Assembly: GCA_902793335.1 (NCBI GenBank)
Contig: CADBCZ010000001.1
Location: 1 to 64,000, forward strand
DNA length: 64,000 nt
Source: an uncultured Lachnospiraceae bacterium
GTDB taxonomy: Bacteria; Bacillota; Clostridia; Lachnospirales; Lachnospiraceae
Direction: 5' to 3'
In this document: piece by piece, positions 10,077 to 20,089 of the stretch
Layout of the letters: every line of letters begins with the position of its first letter
How positions within the stretch are numbered: the stretch's first letter is position 1
Translations under genes and position numbers: made by a program
The notes under the pieces: generated by a model
Database searches by the model: none
The model's input: the letters and a program-made list of their open reading frames with translations, nothing else
Told to the model about the DNA's origin: nothing

Positions 10077-10801
10077 CTGAAAAATTCAATGTCATATTCC
10101 CTGACCGTTTTGATAATAATACCCAGCGGAGTATAATTTTTTATTTCCCTCAATGGGATTATTTCACCAAAGTTGCCAATCGGTTCAAGCCCAAAATCAG
10201 TTAGCTGTCTGATAAATATTTTGCCAATATTATTGATATAAATAACGATATCAGATTTATTGGGAGATTTGCATGATGAAATGAGAATTATATCATTTGT
10301 GCAGTAAATGGGTTCGAAATAATCTGTTTGAATCTTGATTCCGTAATTAACCTCATTTATTAATTTGATAGGATAATTGGATATATCAAGAGATTCATAT
10401 GTATTTCCGTCATAATACATTCCATCATGCATATTTCCTTTGGGGATGAATACCGGTATTATTTCTTTGCCATACATTGATTTTTGTAGCAGGCGTTTTT
10501 CTTCTAAAATAATTATGGCTTGGATTGTTTTAATTGAACTTTTGGGAAGTTTAAGTATCCTTTCAAAAAGCTTTTTGGTTTCTTGAGGATATCTGTTTCG
10601 ATTAATCAGTTCATCTATTGAACAATGCAATACATCTGCTATTTTTAATAATGTTGAAAGTTTTATGTCCTGGGATTTTCCATAAATTATTGATCTTAAC
10701 GTATCCTCGGACAAATCAGATAATGTTGCTAATGTACTAAGTGATAGCTTTTGCTCTTTTAGTTTTTCACGCAATGAACAACGGAATGATTTCAGGTTCA
10801 C
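10073..10801 (-). CDS. XRE-family HTH protein with degenerate S24-like domain
   Basis: A 242-residue transcriptional regulator. An N-terminal lambda-repressor-type helix-turn-helix covers about 12-62 (LSTLATLSDLSEDTLRSIIYG). The C-terminal half resembles the LexA/CI S24 domain: VNYGIKIQTDYFEPIYCTNDIILI aligns with the region that normally holds the Gly-Asp-Ser-Met nucleophile, and GKIFIRQL with the strand that normally holds the Lys. Both key residues look replaced, so self-cleavage is unlikely and the domain may act in dimerisation or sensing. It is the only minus-strand gene in the first 44 kb. Confidence 0.75.
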   Translation of the reverse strand: MNLKSFRCSLREKLKEQKLSLSTLATLSDLSEDTLRSIIYGKSQDIKLSTLLKIADVLHCSIDELINRNRYPQETKKLFERILKLPKSSIKTIQAIIILEEKRLLQKSMYGKEIIPVFIPKGNMHDGMYYDGNTYESLDISNYPIKLINEVNYGIKIQTDYFEPIYCTNDIILISSCKSPNKSDIVIYINNIGKIFIRQLTDFGLEPIGNFGEIIPLREIKNYTPLGIIIKTVREYDIEFFR

Positions 10802-10939
10802 TTAAACGCCTCCACGATTATATTTATAGTTTATAATAGTATAATGTCTGTTTCGTGTAAACACAAGATTATAATACAATATTCTACAAAATGATGCATT
10901 ATTAGACATTTTATCGACAAAATGAATAAAAAAGATAAT

Positions 10940-10968
10940 TTGTATTTGAGTAGAAAAAATGATATACT
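10940..10968 (+). promoter_or_regulatory. Sigma-A-type promoter of the anti-sigma-like gene
   Basis: TTGTAT (10940-10945), 17-base spacer, TATACT (10963-10968). It lies about 60 bases before the ATG at 11029 in the intergenic region shared with the divergent HTH gene. Confidence 0.6.
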
Positions 10969-11028
10969 TAATCTGTTTTGATTATGGATACATGAGGCAT
11001 GAAATCTCATGAAAAAAGGAGACTTATT

Positions 11029-11541
11029 ATGACATGTTTAGAAGCGCAATCGAGCATTATTGCCTATATCGAGAATCGGTTAGAGAAAGATAAAAAGATT
11101 GAATTTTTAAAGCATGTAAAGAACTGTAATGATTGCATGGAAGAATTGGATATATATTATACCATGATCGAAGGTATGCATCAGATGGATTCCAATCTTC
11201 CTATAACAAGAGATTTTAGAGCTGAACTTGAGATGAGGATTGAAAGAGAGTTTAAGCAGGACAGGAACAAAAAGAGTTTTGTACGTTCTTCCGTTTTTAT
11301 TGCAGTTATAGCAGTTCTTATATTTGTTATCGCAGGGTATATTAATTTCCTGAATATATTATATGAGGATGAACAGAAGAATATTAAAGAACAGCAGGGT
11401 GATTATTATTACAGCTCGTATTTTGATGATGTGTTGTTTGCACCTGATGAAAAAATTTTGAATATTAACATAGAACCGGAGATAAGTACAGAGGAGTCTT
11501 TTTATTCAAAAATCAGAGAATATAATGCCAATAAGAAATAG
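11029..11541 (+). CDS. Zinc-finger anti-sigma-factor-like membrane protein
   Basis: About 170 residues from the ATG at 11029, chosen because AAAAAAGGAG lies just upstream; an in-frame ATG at 10999 lacks a ribosome site. The N-terminus has Cys3 and the later HVKNCNDC cluster, the spacing of putative zf-HC2 zinc-binding anti-sigma domains. One membrane helix follows at about 90-110 (FIAVIAVLIFVIAGYI), with an acidic extracytoplasmic tail. No sigma factor gene is adjacent, so its partner is unknown. polA follows 23 bases after the stop. Confidence 0.65.
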   Translation: MTCLEAQSSIIAYIENRLEKDKKIEFLKHVKNCNDCMEELDIYYTMIEGMHQMDSNLPITRDFRAELEMRIEREFKQDRNKKSFVRSSVFIAVIAVLIFVIAGYINFLNILYEDEQKNIKEQQGDYYYSSYFDDVLFAPDEKILNINIEPEISTEESFYSKIREYNANKK

Positions 11542-11564
11542 TTGAAGTTTTGGAGGAATAATAA

Positions 11565-14201
11565 ATGTCAAAATTATTATTGATAGATGGTCACAGTATA
11601 CTTAACAGGGCTTTTTACGGACTTCCGGACCTGACTAATTCCAAAGGTCAGCACACCAATGCTGTACTTGGATTTATCAATATTATACTTAAAGTGATAG
11701 AAGAAGAACAACCGTCCCACATAGCTGTAGCATTTGATCTTCATGCGCCTACATTTCGTCATAAAATGTTTGTGGATTATAAAGGAACAAGAAAAGGGAT
11801 GCCTGAGGAACTACGAAGTCAGGTACCTCTTATGAAGGAAATGCTTAAAGCAATGAATGTGACAATTGTCGAGATGGAAGGCTATGAAGCAGATGATATC
11901 ATAGGAACATTATCTGTTATAGGTGAGAAGAACGGTATGGAAGTAGTAATACTTTCCGGAGACAGGGATCTTTTACAGCTTGCAACACAGGTTGTTCGTA
12001 TCAAGCTTCCAAAGACGAAAGGTGGTAAAACTACTGTTGAGGAATACTATTCAACAGATGTTGAAGCACTTTATGGTGTAACACCTAAAGAATTTATTGA
12101 TATGAAAGGTCTTATGGGCGATACATCGGATAATATTCCTGGTGTTCCGGGAATTGGTGAGAAAACTGCAGCTAAGATTATCACGCAATATCACAGTATT
12201 GAGGATGCCTATCTCCATATAGATGAGATTAAACCGGAAAAGGCAAAGAATAACTTAAGAGAGAACTATGAACAGGCTATAATGAGTAAAGTTCTTGCTA
12301 CTATTAAGCTCGATGTACCTCTTGATGTAAATATTAATAATCTGGTGTTTGAGAGCTTGTTTACAGATGATGCGTATGAATATGTCAAAAATCTTGAACT
12401 GAAAAGTCTTTTGAAATATTTTGAAGGAGATGTAAAGAAAACTGCTGTATCATTTTATGTAGAATTTATTGATGAGCTTGACAAGGTTGAACTGTTTTTT
12501 GAAAATTTGAAAAAGGTTGATAAGCTTTGTATGTATCCTGTTACACAAAATCGTGAGTTGATAGGTATGAGCTTTTCTTTTGAGGATTCTAAGGCAACAT
12601 TTATACCTTGTAACATGTTCGTTACAGAAGAGTTGCTTTCTTCAAGAATTCTTGAGGTTTACAACAATTCGGTAAAAGTTGTGATAATTACTAATGATTT
12701 AAAAAAACTGTTAAAGTATATTCCTTTTGATAACGACGGAAGGATAATGGATACATCTGTAGCCGCATATCTGATCAATCCTTTAAAAGACAGTTATGAC
12801 TACGATGATCTGGCTAGAGATTATATAGGAACTACTGTTCCTTCAAAAAAGGAGCTTTTGGGTAAAGAAAGCATTAATTTCATGAATATATATGAAAAAA
12901 ATTTTTCTGACTATATTGCTTATGTTTCCTGCATTCCTTTTATGGCGTATGAAAAGCTGATGGAAGAACTTGAAACTTATGAAATGAGTTCTCTTTATAA
13001 AGAGATAGAGCTTCCTGTTTTGTATGTGCTTGATCATATGGAAAAAGAGGGGATAAAGGTTGACAGAAATTCGCTTGGCGAATATGGAAAGATGCTTGGC
13101 AATAAGGAAGATGAGTATAAAGGCAGAATATACGAAGAAGCAGGAAGGGAATTTAATATTAATTCACCAAAACAACTTGGAGAAGTTTTATTTGACGAAC
13201 TGTCACTGCCCGGTGCGAAGAAGACTAAGACCGGTTATTCAACGAATGTCGATGTACTCAATAAGTTAAAAAATGATTATCCTATAGTATCTGATGTTCT
13301 GGAGTACAGACAGGTTTCAAAATTAAAATCAACTTATGCAGATGGCCTTGCAACATTTATAAGTGAAGATGAAAGAATTCACGGAACCTTTAATCAGACA
13401 ATAACCGCAACCGGAAGAATAAGCTCTACCGAGCCTAATCTTCAGAATATTCCTATGCGTACAGAGCTTGGAAGAAGTATCAGAAAAGTCTTTATACCTA
13501 AAGAGGGTTACGTGTTTGTTGATGCAGATTATTCACAGATTGAGCTTAGAGTTCTTGCGCATATGTCGGGAGATGAGAAACTGATTGCGGCATTTAATGC
13601 AGGCGATGATATTCATTCCATCACAGCTTCCCAAGTCTTTGGCGTCCCGCTTAAAGAGGTGGATTCATTGATGCGTCGTAATGCGAAAGCTGTTAATTTC
13701 GGTATTGTTTACGGCATCAGTGCGTTTGGATTATCAGAGGATTTAAATATTACAAGAAAAGAAGCTGCCGAATATATCGACAGTTATTTCAACACATATC
13801 CTGAGGTAAAGAAATTTATTGATGATTCTGTTGAAACAGCAAAGAAATCCGGTATGACAAGAACGATGTTTGGAAGAATAAGACAAATACCGGAATTGTC
13901 TTCATCTAATTTTATGCAGAGAAGTTTTGGTGAACGTATAGCCATGAATTCTCCGATTCAAGGGACTGCTGCAGATATTATTAAGATAGCCATGATAAGA
14001 GTTTCTGAAAGATTAAAGAAAGAAAATTGTGAATCATCACTTATATTGCAGATACATGATGAATTGTTGATTGAGACAAAAGAGAGTGAAGTAGAGCTTG
14101 TCAAAACAATTCTTGTTGAAGAGATGATGAAAGCTGCTGATTTATCCGTTCCGCTTTCGGTTGGAGTAAGTGTTGGTGCTACTTGGTATGAGGCAAAATG
14201 A
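11565..14201 (+). CDS. polA: DNA polymerase I
   Basis: Repair and Okazaki-fragment polymerase, 878 residues. The 5'-3' exonuclease domain (about 1-290) has the metal-binding EGYEADDIIGT and SGDRDLLQL motifs. The central 3'-5' exonuclease fold is present, but the DxE motif is missing (PVTQNRELIGMSF in its place), so proofreading is probably lost, as in Bacillus-type and Thermus PolA. Polymerase motif A is DADYSQIELR near 653-662, motif B RRNAKAVNFGIVYG near 704-717 and motif C HDEL near 831. coaE starts 15 bases downstream, which indicates an operon. Confidence 0.97.
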   Translation: MSKLLLIDGHSILNRAFYGLPDLTNSKGQHTNAVLGFINIILKVIEEEQPSHIAVAFDLHAPTFRHKMFVDYKGTRKGMPEELRSQVPLMKEMLKAMNVTIVEMEGYEADDIIGTLSVIGEKNGMEVVILSGDRDLLQLATQVVRIKLPKTKGGKTTVEEYYSTDVEALYGVTPKEFIDMKGLMGDTSDNIPGVPGIGEKTAAKIITQYHSIEDAYLHIDEIKPEKAKNNLRENYEQAIMSKVLATIKLDVPLDVNINNLVFESLFTDDAYEYVKNLELKSLLKYFEGDVKKTAVSFYVEFIDELDKVELFFENLKKVDKLCMYPVTQNRELIGMSFSFEDSKATFIPCNMFVTEELLSSRILEVYNNSVKVVIITNDLKKLLKYIPFDNDGRIMDTSVAAYLINPLKDSYDYDDLARDYIGTTVPSKKELLGKESINFMNIYEKNFSDYIAYVSCIPFMAYEKLMEELETYEMSSLYKEIELPVLYVLDHMEKEGIKVDRNSLGEYGKMLGNKEDEYKGRIYEEAGREFNINSPKQLGEVLFDELSLPGAKKTKTGYSTNVDVLNKLKNDYPIVSDVLEYRQVSKLKSTYADGLATFISEDERIHGTFNQTITATGRISSTEPNLQNIPMRTELGRSIRKVFIPKEGYVFVDADYSQIELRVLAHMSGDEKLIAAFNAGDDIHSITASQVFGVPLKEVDSLMRRNAKAVNFGIVYGISAFGLSEDLNITRKEAAEYIDSYFNTYPEVKKFIDDSVETAKKSGMTRTMFGRIRQIPELSSSNFMQRSFGERIAMNSPIQGTAADIIKIAMIRVSERLKKENCESSLILQIHDELLIETKESEVELVKTILVEEMMKAADLSVPLSVGVSVGATWYEAK

Positions 14202-14216
14202 TAAAGGAAAGTTGAT

Positions 14217-14810
14217 ATGAAGGTAATTGGTATAACAGGTGGTATAGGTTGTGGGAAAAGCGCTGTGTTGAATTATTTGGAAGAGAATGGCGGGTATGTT
14301 GTCGAGGCTGACAAATTAGCCCACAGACTTATGCGTAAGGGCGAGGATACCTATAATAAAATAATTGATACATTTGGTACGGATATATTGAATGATGAAG
14401 GCGAGATTGACAGAGTAGTTTTCAGGGAAGTTGTTTTTTCTGATCAGAATGCTCTTAAAAAGCTTAATGTAATAGTTCATCCCGCTGTTAAAGATTATAT
14501 AAAACAGGATATCAAACATAAAAGAGATTCGCTAAAATATAACTATTATTTTATTGAGGCGGCGCTTCTGATACAGGATGGATATAAGAGCATATGTGAT
14601 GAAATATGGTATATATATGCTGATGTTGAAACGCGACTGGACAGATTGGTATCCGGCAGAGGCGGAAAAAAAGAATTCTATCAAAATGTCATAGCTAATC
14701 AGGCAAATGATAATTATTACAGAGACAATTCTGATGTTGTAATTGATAATAGTGGGGACATCTCAATTACTCAGAATGTGTTAAAGGTTTTATTGAATAA
14801 AATCAACTAA
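14217..14810 (+). CDS. coaE: Dephospho-CoA kinase
   Basis: Final step of coenzyme A synthesis: phosphorylation of the ribose 3'-hydroxyl of dephospho-CoA. The P-loop GGIGCGKSA lies at about 8-16 and the substrate-site motif VEADKLAHRLM at about 29-39. The length of 197 is normal. It sits immediately after polA, an order common in low-GC Gram-positives. Confidence 0.94.
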   Translation: MKVIGITGGIGCGKSAVLNYLEENGGYVVEADKLAHRLMRKGEDTYNKIIDTFGTDILNDEGEIDRVVFREVVFSDQNALKKLNVIVHPAVKDYIKQDIKHKRDSLKYNYYFIEAALLIQDGYKSICDEIWYIYADVETRLDRLVSGRGGKKEFYQNVIANQANDNYYRDNSDVVIDNSGDISITQNVLKVLLNKIN

Positions 14811-14875
14811 TATGGTATTATATCTCTATATATACATATTGGTTAAATTATAGAAATGATATGGGGATAAGTATT

Positions 14876-17074
14876 ATGGCTGCATTATCAAAATTTCCGG
14901 GATCACTGGTTTTTGGACTTGATATCGGTACAAGAAGTATAGTTGGTACTGTTGGATACAGAGAGGGTAAACAGTTTAACATAGTTGCCCAGGCGGTTAG
15001 ATTTCATGATACCAGAGCTATGTTAGATGGTCAGATTCACGATATTGTTAAGATAAGCGAAGAGATTATAGAGGTGAAACAGCAATTAGAGGAACAGCTT
15101 TCTGGAAAGAAACTCAAAGAAGTATGTATAGCTGCTGCGGGACGTGTGTTAAAGACTGCGGTTGGTAAAGGATATTTCGAGTTCCCTGAACTTACATCTG
15201 TCAATCAGGAATATATTCATTCTATTGAAATTATGGGTGTTGAACAGGCACATGAGCAGATGATTAAGGAGAATGAAACTGATGACAAATTTTTCTGTGT
15301 TGGATACTCTGTTGTTAAGTATTATCTGAATGATTATGTTATCGGTAATCTTGAAGGACAGAAAGCTCATAAGATAAGCGCAGATGTTCTAGCTACATTT
15401 TTACCTGAAGAGGTTGTTGACAGTTTATATGCTGCTGTAGAGATGGCTGGTTTAGAGGTTGCCAATCTGACACTTGAGCCGATTGCAGCTATTTTAGTTG
15501 CTATTCCTGAGAATTACAGACTTCTTAATATTGCTCTTGTTGATGTGGGTGCAGGTACCTCTGATATCTCGATTACCAAAGATGGAAGTATAATTGGTTA
15601 CGGAATGTTGCCCAAAGCCGGAGATGAACTTACGGAGGCTATAATAAAAGAGTATCTCGTTGATTTCGATACAGCCGAAATGATCAAGATGATCGGGCAT
15701 AACAAAAAGCCTCTAAGCTATAAAGATATATTAAGTGTTCCTCATAAAGTAACACCCGAGGAGGTTTATGAGAAACTTGATCCATTACTTGAGGAGATTA
15801 CAGAACAGACAGCAAAACGTATTATCGAATTAAATGGTGGTAAATCAGTTGCAGCGACATTTGTTGTAGGTGGTGGTGGAAAGATTCCTGGCTATACCGA
15901 AAAACTTGCAAAACACTTAGGACTTCCTCCTGAAAGAGTCGGGCTTCGTGGTGAGGAGGTTCTCGGAGACATTAACATAATGGTTGAGGATGTCAAGAAG
16001 GATCCGCTACTTGTAACCCCTATTGGAATCTGTCTGAATTTTTATGAACAGAAAAACAGATTTATATATCTTTTTGTTAATGATGAGAAGGTTAAGTTAT
16101 ATGACAATGATAAATTGACCGTATTTGATGCAGCGATGGCATATGGTTTGACCAATGATGATGTTTTCCCTAAGAGGGGTGCGGATATAACATATACTCT
16201 TAACGGTAAGAAGAAGTTTATCAGAGGTACTGCCGGTGAAGCATGTCAGATATCTTTAAACGGAAGTGAAGTTGGCATGAATCATTTAATTCAGTCAGGT
16301 GACAATATTGAGATTAAAGTCTCTACCAGGGGCGAAGATGCGAAGGCGTTGCTGGAGAATATTGTGGATTTAAGTGATTCCATAAAGTTTAATGTCAATG
16401 ATAAAATAGTCGAATGTCCAAGATATGCTTCGGTTAACGGAAAGCTTGAATTAGGTTCCTATGAAATTAATGATGGAGATAATATAGATATTCTTGGATA
16501 CTATACACTTACACAGCTGATGCAGTTTATGGATATCGAAACACCTCATGAGGTGTTTGTAAATGGTGCCAGAGCAGGTGCTGATACCAAGATATATGAG
16601 AATTTTAATGTGGCGTGGATAGACAGAGAAGATATCTATATTGCTGAGAAGTTTGTTACCGAAGAGATTGACGAAGAAGAACCCGGTGAAGATAAGAAGG
16701 AAGAATCAGAAGCTGCTGCATTAAATAAAAATGAAAAAGCAACGGTAGAAGATAACCAAGTCGTGGAATCTGTGGTTAAGACACAGGATGACGTACAGGT
16801 TAATAATAATGAAAAAAAGAAACCTAAAAAAGAAAAGAAAAAAAATACTGTCAAAGATGATAAACCACATGATATACATCTGATGGTCAATGATACACCA
16901 ATAACTTTGAGTGGAAAATCAAGTTATGTATTTATTGATATATTTGACAAATATGATTTTGACTTGAAAAATGTCGGTGGTACAAAATTAATTCAGCAGG
17001 TAGACGGTGCTCAAGCTAATTATTTAGGACCTATATATGAAGGTTCCAAAATCGATTTATATTGGGAGCAATAG
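14876..17074 (+). CDS. FtsA-like actin-fold protein with long C-terminal extension
   Basis: About 732 residues. The start is taken as the ATG at 14876, after GGGGATAAG; an upstream in-frame ATG at 14861 overlaps that site. Residues 1-350 carry an FtsA-type ATPase: FGLDIGTRSIVGTVG (phosphate 1), DVGAGTSDISI (phosphate 2) and VVGGGGKIPG (adenosine motif). FtsA tethers FtsZ to the membrane. Canonical FtsA is about 400-450 residues; this protein adds about 300 residues with globular segments, a Lys/Glu-rich stretch near 610-665 and a final conserved-looking module. No clear C-terminal amphipathic membrane helix is visible. A role in division or envelope organisation is inferred from the fold only. 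Confidence 0.7.
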   Translation: MAALSKFPGSLVFGLDIGTRSIVGTVGYREGKQFNIVAQAVRFHDTRAMLDGQIHDIVKISEEIIEVKQQLEEQLSGKKLKEVCIAAAGRVLKTAVGKGYFEFPELTSVNQEYIHSIEIMGVEQAHEQMIKENETDDKFFCVGYSVVKYYLNDYVIGNLEGQKAHKISADVLATFLPEEVVDSLYAAVEMAGLEVANLTLEPIAAILVAIPENYRLLNIALVDVGAGTSDISITKDGSIIGYGMLPKAGDELTEAIIKEYLVDFDTAEMIKMIGHNKKPLSYKDILSVPHKVTPEEVYEKLDPLLEEITEQTAKRIIELNGGKSVAATFVVGGGGKIPGYTEKLAKHLGLPPERVGLRGEEVLGDINIMVEDVKKDPLLVTPIGICLNFYEQKNRFIYLFVNDEKVKLYDNDKLTVFDAAMAYGLTNDDVFPKRGADITYTLNGKKKFIRGTAGEACQISLNGSEVGMNHLIQSGDNIEIKVSTRGEDAKALLENIVDLSDSIKFNVNDKIVECPRYASVNGKLELGSYEINDGDNIDILGYYTLTQLMQFMDIETPHEVFVNGARAGADTKIYENFNVAWIDREDIYIAEKFVTEEIDEEEPGEDKKEESEAAALNKNEKATVEDNQVVESVVKTQDDVQVNNNEKKKPKKEKKKNTVKDDKPHDIHLMVNDTPITLSGKSSYVFIDIFDKYDFDLKNVGGTKLIQQVDGAQANYLGPIYEGSKIDLYWEQ

Positions 17075-17105
17075 TACATTTATTTTAATGGGTGTGGGTA
17101 TTTAA

Positions 17106-18803
17106 ATGAATATTGATATTGTATTAAAACTTCAAAAAAAGGGTTTATTTTTGCATAATGTAGTGTATTTTTTGTTTTTATTCCATAGAGTTTTTTTGCA
17201 GTTTGACAATGCAGATATGCCATGGAATCATACAATTATCATGGGTATATTTTTGGTGTTATGTGTCATGGTAGAAGAACTGATTGCACTACATGATGGA
17301 TTTAACAATATTAAAATAATGAGAGGCATTAGGCTTATTCAGTATGCCTTTTGTTTAATAATGATTATTTTCACCAAAATTAATAGTGAATCAGGTTTGG
17401 TTATGTATGTATTGTTGCTGATGTTTACTGCAGATTTGATTCTGACGATTGACTGCACTGAATTTATTTCTATATTGTTGTGCGTCGGAGAATTAGAAGT
17501 ACTTATAATTATTTTGATAATCATTAAAGTGGTAATAGATGGAAATAATGGATTAGGTACAATGTTGTTTTCAGTCTTCCTTAGTGGCGCGGTTCTTATT
17601 GGCCAGGCATGTATAATTGGAGAATATACCGATATCAAAGACAGGGAGCTTTTTAAAGAAAAGAGAAAGTTTGAGTCTATGCTTGAGAAAAATGAAAATA
17701 TTCTCAATATGCAGAAGACATTACAAAACACTAATGATCAGTTGAATGCTCAGAAAATTGATTTAAAGCGAGCTAATAAGCAGATCCAAGAGGCTAATGA
17801 GGAAATGAAGGTACAGGAAGAGATAATGAGGCACATTGCATCCTCTTTCGATGTTACTGATATTTCTAAACGAATAGTTGACTCGGTGATGGACGTTAAG
17901 AATCTTGTTTTTTGTGCAGTGTATATCAGAGGTAAGGTTTATCATAACAAACATCGTAATTATGTTATCAGATCGAAAAACAGTGAAATGGATGAAATGA
18001 TTAAACAACATATTGAAGAGATTTATTCTTCGATGATAAGAACAGATGAATTTGAAAAGACATTAAATGATAACATTGATGAAGAGCTGCCGTTTCTTAG
18101 TAAATTCAATATCAATTCAGTATATATCAAAGTGCTCGGTAACAACGAAGACAGATATGGTATATTTATGATAGGCGATAATCGTATGAATCTGTTTGAT
18201 GATAATATGTCATTTTATAATGCCGTAACTGCTCAATCTAATATTTCCATAACTAACGCGAAGATGTATAATGATATGCAGCATATGGCAAGGACAGATG
18301 GCTTGACAGGTATCAATAACAGGGTTTATTTCAATCAGCTGTTTAAAGAGACGACTTCAAGAATTATAGAAGAGAATGGTTGTATCAGTGTTGCACTTTT
18401 TGATATAGATAAATTTAAAAATGTCAATGACACATATGGTCATTTGGCTGGTGACGAAGCGATTAAATGTATTGCAACCGTTACAGAAGAGTATATAGAC
18501 GAATATGATGGTTTTATTTGCAGATACGGTGGAGAGGAATTTGTTTGTGTGTTGCCAAACAGAGATATTAATGAAGCCAAACCGATTATTCGTGGTCTTT
18601 TTGAAAAACTATGCGAACAGGTAGTTGTTTACAATGAGTTTGAGATTCCATTAAGCGTGAGTGTTGGTCTTACGGCTTATCCAAAGCCTTGTGATGACAT
18701 TGAACAATTGTTGAAGCACGCTGACTGGTGTATGTATTATGCAAAGGAACATGGACGCCACCAATTAAAATCAGATGACGGAAGTGTTATTAAGAATAAT
18801 TAA
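17106..18803 (+). CDS. Membrane diguanylate cyclase (GGDEF)
   Basis: 565 residues. Six or so membrane helices occupy about 10-185, a coiled coil about 190-245, a GAF-like sensory region about 245-385 and a C-terminal GGDEF domain from about 395. The active-site motif is GGEEF at 475-479, preceded by the metal/nucleotide residues in FDIDKFKNVNDTYGHLAGD, so synthesis of cyclic di-GMP is likely. The RxxD inhibitory site normally found upstream of the motif is not visible (YDGFIC instead), so product inhibition may be lacking. An HD-GYP phosphodiesterase candidate lies at 53.3-54.5 kb. Confidence 0.88.
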   Translation: MNIDIVLKLQKKGLFLHNVVYFLFLFHRVFLQFDNADMPWNHTIIMGIFLVLCVMVEELIALHDGFNNIKIMRGIRLIQYAFCLIMIIFTKINSESGLVMYVLLLMFTADLILTIDCTEFISILLCVGELEVLIIILIIIKVVIDGNNGLGTMLFSVFLSGAVLIGQACIIGEYTDIKDRELFKEKRKFESMLEKNENILNMQKTLQNTNDQLNAQKIDLKRANKQIQEANEEMKVQEEIMRHIASSFDVTDISKRIVDSVMDVKNLVFCAVYIRGKVYHNKHRNYVIRSKNSEMDEMIKQHIEEIYSSMIRTDEFEKTLNDNIDEELPFLSKFNINSVYIKVLGNNEDRYGIFMIGDNRMNLFDDNMSFYNAVTAQSNISITNAKMYNDMQHMARTDGLTGINNRVYFNQLFKETTSRIIEENGCISVALFDIDKFKNVNDTYGHLAGDEAIKCIATVTEEYIDEYDGFICRYGGEEFVCVLPNRDINEAKPIIRGLFEKLCEQVVVYNEFEIPLSVSVGLTAYPKPCDDIEQLLKHADWCMYYAKEHGRHQLKSDDGSVIKNN

Positions 18804-18821
18804 ATAAATGGAGGATGTATC

Positions 18822-20012
18822 ATGAACATTTTTGTTGTTAATTGTGGAAGTTCATCACTGAAATATCAGTTGATTGATTCTGTCACAGAGAAAGTAATTG
18901 CTAAGGGATTATGTGAAAGAATAGGAATAGATGGAAAACTTACACACAATCCTACAGGAAAGGATAAGTTTGAAGAGACAGTAGATATGCCTGATCATAA
19001 GACGGCTGTATCTCTTGTTCTTAAAGCTTTAACTGATGAAGCTCATGGAGTTATCAAAGATTTATCTGAGATTGGTGCTGTTGGTCATCGTATTGTGCAT
19101 GGTGGTGAGAAGTTTGCTAAATCTGTAGTTATTGATGACGGTGTTATGGCTGCAATAGAGGAATGTAATGATCTAGCACCTCTACATAATCCGGCTAATC
19201 TTATCGGTATATCGGCTTGTAAGGCGTTGATGCCACAAACTCCTATGGTTGCAGTATTTGACACAGCATTTCACCAGACTATGCCTAAAAAAGCATATCT
19301 CTACGGAGTACCTTATGAGTACTATAATGACTATAAAGTAAGAAAATATGGTTTCCATGGTACATCACACAGTTTTGTTTCAAAAAGATTATTACAATTG
19401 ATTGGAAAAGAAAGTGGCCCTTCAAAGGTTATCATTTGTCATCTTGGAAATGGTTCATCAATAACTGCTGTTAAAGATGGTTGCTCAGTGGATACAAGTA
19501 TGGGCTTTACTCCTCTTGACGGTCTTATTATGGGCACAAGAAGCGGAAGCATTGATCCTGCGGTTGTACAGTACCTTGCTTCAAAGCTTGACATATCTTT
19601 AGATGAAGTTATTGATATACTTAACAAGAAATCCGGTGTAGATGGAATTTCAGGTGTATCAAGTGATTTCAGAGATCTTGAGTCAGCCAGCAACGATGGC
19701 AACGAGAGAGCAACTGTAGCTTTGGAGATGTTTGCTTATCGTGCGGCACAATATATTGGTTCTTATGCAGCTGCAATGAATGGTGTAGATGCTATAGCAT
19801 TTACTGCGGGAATTGGTGAAAACAATGCAACAGTTCGAAAAATGATTTGCAGTTACCTTGGATATTTGGGATTTGAACTTGATGAAGAGGCAAATTCAAA
19901 GAGAGGCGAGGAGATAATGCTTTCAACTGCCGACTCAAAATTAAAAGTATATGTAATTCCTACTAACGAAGAACTTGCTATTGCCAGAGAAACACTTGAA
20001 TTAATTAAATAA
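18822..20012 (+). CDS. ackA: Acetate kinase
   Basis: Interconverts acetyl phosphate plus ADP with acetate plus ATP, the energy-yielding end of mixed-acid fermentation. The 396-residue length is standard. Visible signatures are [13 protein letters not shown] (about 4-16), [10 protein letters not shown] and [21 protein letters not shown] and the Arg-containing [15 protein letters not shown] precedes the ATG. No phosphotransacetylase gene is adjacent, which is less usual. The DUF177/L32 unit downstream has its own promoter. Confidence 0.97.
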   Translation: MNIFVVNCGSSSLKYQLIDSVTEKVIAKGLCERIGIDGKLTHNPTGKDKFEETVDMPDHKTAVSLVLKALTDEAHGVIKDLSEIGAVGHRIVHGGEKFAKSVVIDDGVMAAIEECNDLAPLHNPANLIGISACKALMPQTPMVAVFDTAFHQTMPKKAYLYGVPYEYYNDYKVRKYGFHGTSHSFVSKRLLQLIGKESGPSKVIICHLGNGSSITAVKDGCSVDTSMGFTPLDGLIMGTRSGSIDPAVVQYLASKLDISLDEVIDILNKKSGVDGISGVSSDFRDLESASNDGNERATVALEMFAYRAAQYIGSYAAAMNGVDAIAFTAGIGENNATVRKMICSYLGYLGFELDEEANSKRGEEIMLSTADSKLKVYVIPTNEELAIARETLELIK

Positions 20013-20031
20013 TAAATATTTAAAAAGTGTG

Positions 20032-20060
20032 TTGACAAAATGTTTCAAAATATGTATAAT
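20032..20060 (+). promoter_or_regulatory. Consensus sigma-A promoter of the DUF177-rpmF unit
   Basis: A perfect TTGACA (20032-20037), a 17-base spacer and a perfect TATAAT (20055-20060), 30 bases before the ATG at 20090. This is the best promoter match in the window and fits strong expression of a ribosomal protein gene. Confidence 0.9.
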
Positions 20061-20089
20061 ACTCGACGTGTGAGTTTAGGAGAATTTCT

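Noticed and set aside
12480..12840. Damaged proofreading domain of PolA as a pseudogene sign
   Set aside because: Loss of the DxE residues is common in Gram-positive PolA proteins and the frame is intact.
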